From positions 1 to 8,695 of the forward strand of contig JAPOOT010000398.1 in NCBI GenBank assembly GCA_026713285.1: DNA of 8,695 nt, written 5' to 3'. The translations under genes were made by a program, and so were the position numbers. The notes below the pieces were generated by a model. The model saw only the letters and a program-made list of their open reading frames with translations, did no database searches and had not been told where the DNA came from. Source of the stretch: Gemmatimonadota bacterium. GTDB lineage: Bacteria; JAAXHH01. Shown piece by piece: positions 6,333 to 8,695 of the stretch; position 1 is the first letter of the stretch; every line of letters starts with the position of its first letter.

Positions 6333-7424
6333 ATGTCCGAGCAGGTCCAGATCGCCCCGGCGCCGGAACTCGTCCCGCCGTCTCCCGCGCCGCCCGTACT
6401 GCAACCGGACTCGGGCTATCTCGGGTACGACCGGGCGTTGTTGCGGCCCATGTCCCTGGCGAGGAAGCTCCGTGGCGTGCTCAAGTATCTCCGGGTGCGG
6501 CTTAGGGGCGGTCCGATGGCGGTGAACATGGAGGTGACCTACCTCTGCAACGCCACCTGCGATTTCTGTGACTACTGGAAGACGAAACGTTCGGGCAAGC
6601 TGGGCGACTACGACTACGTGGACGCGATCAGGAAGCTGGACCCGATGACGGTCACGCTGACCGGCGGGGAACCCACGATCAACAAGCAACTGCCCGAAGC
6701 GGTCAGGCGCATCAAGGAATCTCTGGGATTCGTCTACGTCGGCATGGTCACCCACGGTTCCCTCCTGACCGTGGAAAAGGCCATGGCCCTGTGGGAAGCC
6801 GGCATGGACCATATCTCCATATCGTTGAATTACATCGGCCGGGAACACGACGAGGAACGGGGCATCGCGGGTTTGTACGAGCATATCTCCGCGCTCGTTC
6901 CCCAGCTGACGGCCCGTGGGGTCAACGTGATCTTCAACACGGTGATCATGCGTGAGAACCTGGACCACGTCGTACCCATTGCGCACCTGGCGCGTTCTAT
7001 GGGCGCAAAGGTTTCCTACAGTTGCTACAGCGACTACAAGAACGGGAACGAAACCCACCTTGTGGATCCCGGTCACGAGGAGCAGCTGGAATCCGTGATC
7101 GAGGACCTGGTCTACCAGAAATCCCGGTTGGGGAACATCGTCAATTCCGCCTGGTACCTGCGACGCATACCCGATTACTTCCTGGATGCGCTTCCACGAT
7201 CCTGCACGGCGGCGGGCAAGTGGCTGGTACAGCTTACCCCCGACGGCAATATAAAACCCTGCGCGGAACTGCCCGTGCAGTCCGGATATGCCGATTTCAA
7301 ACGGGTTTCAAAGAAGATCGACTGCAACCGGTGCTGGTACAGTTGCCGGGGTGAGACGGAAGCCTCGCTGAGGTTCGAGCGGATCAGGGAACTCCTGGGC
7401 CGGGCCTGGCACACGGGCGCTTAA
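6333..7424 (+). CDS. Radical SAM protein with SPASM-like C-terminal cysteines
   Basis: The product is 363 residues. A proline-rich leader (~8-25) precedes a basic helix. The radical SAM core begins at MAVNMEVTYLC, with the CxxxCxxC cluster ligands at C72, C76 and C79 and the TLTGGEPT motif at 108-115, which contacts SAM. Strands continue through HISISLNYIGREHDE and VNVIFNTVIM. At the C-terminus C291, C310, C331, C334 and C338 (the last three in DCNRCWYSC) resemble a twitch/SPASM auxiliary iron-sulfur site, with the usual LTPDGNIKPC strand. Such enzymes do radical chemistry on peptides, cofactors or lipids. No small precursor peptide gene is apparent beside it, which makes a lipid or small-molecule substrate more likely here than a RiPP (inference). 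It is translationally linked to the phosphodiesterase gene. Confidence 0.9.
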   Translation: MSEQVQIAPAPELVPPSPAPPVLQPDSGYLGYDRALLRPMSLARKLRGVLKYLRVRLRGGPMAVNMEVTYLCNATCDFCDYWKTKRSGKLGDYDYVDAIRKLDPMTVTLTGGEPTINKQLPEAVRRIKESLGFVYVGMVTHGSLLTVEKAMALWEAGMDHISISLNYIGREHDEERGIAGLYEHISALVPQLTARGVNVIFNTVIMRENLDHVVPIAHLARSMGAKVSYSCYSDYKNGNETHLVDPGHEEQLESVIEDLVYQKSRLGNIVNSAWYLRRIPDYFLDALPRSCTAAGKWLVQLTPDGNIKPCAELPVQSGYADFKRVSKKIDCNRCWYSCRGETEASLRFERIRELLGRAWHTGA

Positions 7425-8695
7425 CTGTCCACTGCCAGTTCCCGGGCGAGGATCTTCCCGGTATGGGACAGGGACGCCGCAATGACCTCGGGCGTACCCG
7501 CGGCAACCACGTGACCGCCCCGGTCACCGCCTTCCGGACCTAGATCGACGATCCAGTCGGCCGTCTTGATGACGTCCAGGTTGTGCTCGATGACGAGCAC
7601 GGTGTTCCCCTTGTCCACCAGCCTGTCCAGGACGTTCAGCAACTTGCGGATGTCGTCGAAGTGCAACCCCGTGGTCGGCTCGTCCAGCAGGTAGACGGTC
7701 TTGCCGGTACCCGGCCGCGAGAGTTCCTTCGCCAGCTTGACGCGTTGCGCCTCGCCTCCCGAGAGCGTAATGGCCGACTGGCCGAGCTTGATGTAGTCGA
7801 GTCCCACGTCGTACAGCGTCTGCAACATACGCCGGATGCGGGGCACGTTCTCGAAGTGCTCCAGGGCTTCGGCCACGGTCATCTCCAGCGTATCCGCGAT
7901 CGTCTTACCCTTGTAGGTCACCTCCAGCGTCTCCTTCATGTAGCGCTTGCCGTCGCACACTTCGCAGGTCATCCACACGTCCGCCAGGAAATGCATCTCG
8001 ATCTTGCGCACGCCGAGTCCCTGGCAGGCCTCGCACCGTCCAGCGGGCACGTTGAAGCTGAACCGTCGGGGTTCGTAGCCCCGCATCCGGGCTTCCACGG
8101 TCCGGGAGAAGAGCGACCGGATCGGCGCGAAGAGCCCGACGTAGGTCGATGGATCCGACCTGGGGGAATGGCCGATCGGGGTCTGGTCGATGTTTATGAC
8201 CTTGTCCACGAACCGCAGCCCCTTGATTTCGTCGTGGGGTCCGGGGTTTACCTGGGCGCGGTGCAGGGTGGAGGCCAGCACGGGATACAGGATGTCGTTG
8301 ACGAGCGAGCTCTTTCCCGAACCGGACACCCCCGTGACGCAGATGAAAACGCCGAGGGGCAACGTCACGTCGATGTTCTTCAGGTTGTTCTGGCGCGCCC
8401 CGAGGATGCGAAGCCTGTTCCGGCCCGGCTTGCGGCGGTCTCGTGGCACTTCGATGCGAAGCCGGTTGCCCAGGTAACTCCCGGTGAGTGAAGTCTCGAG
8501 TTCCCTTAGGGCGGCGGGGGCGCCTTCGCCGACGATCCGGCCTCCGAACACTCCCGCTCCCGGTCCGAAATCCACCAGGTTGTCGGCATGCTCCAGCGTG
8601 TCGCGGTCGTGTTCGACCATGATCAGCGTATTGCCGAGATCGCGCAGGTTCTCCAGGGCATGGATCAGCCTGAGGTTGTCCCGCGGGTGAAGCCC
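7421..8695 (-). CDS. uvrA: UvrA, excinuclease ABC subunit A, C-terminal 424 residues
   Basis: The frame enters from the right edge on the - strand (reading LHPRDNLRLIHALENLRDLGN) and stops at 7421-7423. UvrA is the ABC-type damage-recognition ATPase of nucleotide excision repair and acts in the cytoplasm with UvrB. Landmarks visible: the end of ATPase domain I with VEHDRDTLEHAD; the second Walker A, GVSGSGKSS (about 8306-8333); the zinc finger with cysteine codons at 8033-8035, 8024-8026, 7964-7966 and 7955-7957; the ABC signature LSGGEAQRVKLA (about 7735-7770); and Walker B LLDEPTTGLH (about 7660-7695), followed by VIEHNLDVI. All key residues are intact, so the gene looks functional. It is convergent with the radical SAM gene and unrelated to the upstream cluster in function. 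Confidence 0.97.
   Translation of the reverse strand, partial: GLHPRDNLRLIHALENLRDLGNTLIMVEHDRDTLEHADNLVDFGPGAGVFGGRIVGEGAPAALRELETSLTGSYLGNRLRIEVPRDRRKPGRNRLRILGARQNNLKNIDVTLPLGVFICVTGVSGSGKSSLVNDILYPVLASTLHRAQVNPGPHDEIKGLRFVDKVINIDQTPIGHSPRSDPSTYVGLFAPIRSLFSRTVEARMRGYEPRRFSFNVPAGRCEACQGLGVRKIEMHFLADVWMTCEVCDGKRYMKETLEVTYKGKTIADTLEMTVAEALEHFENVPRIRRMLQTLYDVGLDYIKLGQSAITLSGGEAQRVKLAKELSRPGTGKTVYLLDEPTTGLHFDDIRKLLNVLDRLVDKGNTVLVIEHNLDVIKTADWIVDLGPEGGDRGGHVVAAGTPEVIAASLSHTGKILARELAVDS

Noticed and set aside
6150..7076. Open frame on the - strand (308 codons) across the phosphodiesterase/radical SAM junction
   Set aside because: It is antisense to two genes with clear motifs, is rich in His/Arg/Gln as expected for a shadow frame, and has no recognisable domain.
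7387..7443. Inverted repeats GGGAACT/AGTTCCC and CTGGCA/TGCCAG across the convergent junction, considered as a bidirectional terminator
   Set aside because: The stems are only 6-7 bp with loops of 21 bases or more and no flanking T/A runs; chance is likely in GC-rich coding sequence.
7583..8491. Open frame on the + strand (302 codons) opposite uvrA
   Set aside because: It is the antisense shadow of conserved UvrA coding sequence; the composition is not protein-like and no motif is present.
1..8695. CRISPR arrays, tRNA or rRNA genes, insertion sequences, toxin-antitoxin or defence genes
   Set aside because: No regularly spaced repeats, cloverleaf-like sequence, transposase motifs or terminal inverted repeats were seen on either strand.

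Overview
The window is GC-rich chromosomal DNA from a Gram-negative (outer-membrane-bearing) bacterium. It encodes a TolC-type outer-membrane protein and a periplasmic MlaC/Ttg2D-type lipid carrier with a signal peptide, mostly with good Shine-Dalgarno sites. No mobile element, tRNA, rRNA or CRISPR was seen. The phylum cannot be fixed from the sequence; the gene mixture would fit one of the less-studied high-GC phyla, but that is a guess.

Layout on the + strand: (1) 2-367, the C-terminal tail of a multi-pass polysaccharide/lipid-linked-sugar flippase-like protein. (2) A 130-base junction carrying an imperfect ~30-bp duplication of the flippase tail and a possible 45-codon ORF that overlaps the genes on both sides. 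(3) 498-1784, a fusion of a nucleotidyltransferase-like domain to a CDP-alcohol phosphatidyltransferase membrane domain, followed by a perfect 10-bp hairpin. (4) After a promoter-like gap, a gene run starting at 1927: TolC-family protein, DUF3047 protein, MlaC-like carrier, then an AT-rich 81-base gap, then a cytoplasmic alkaline-phosphatase-superfamily phosphodiesterase and a radical SAM protein with SPASM-like C-terminal cysteines. On the - strand, the C-terminal part of uvrA enters from the right edge and converges on the radical SAM gene; the two stop codons share the bases TTAA.

How they may work together (inference): the flippase remnant, the CDP-alcohol transferase fusion, the MlaC-like shuttle, the TolC-like porin, the phosphodiesterase and the radical SAM enzyme together look like a pathway that makes, edits and moves an unusual lipid or lipid-linked headgroup between cytoplasm, inner membrane, periplasm and outer membrane. 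The order resembles hopanoid-type and Mla-type loci only in spirit: no MlaFEDB transporter, no squalene/hopene enzyme and no inner-membrane efflux pump is present here. The substrate is unknown. uvrA is an ordinary housekeeping neighbour that marks the right end of the cluster.
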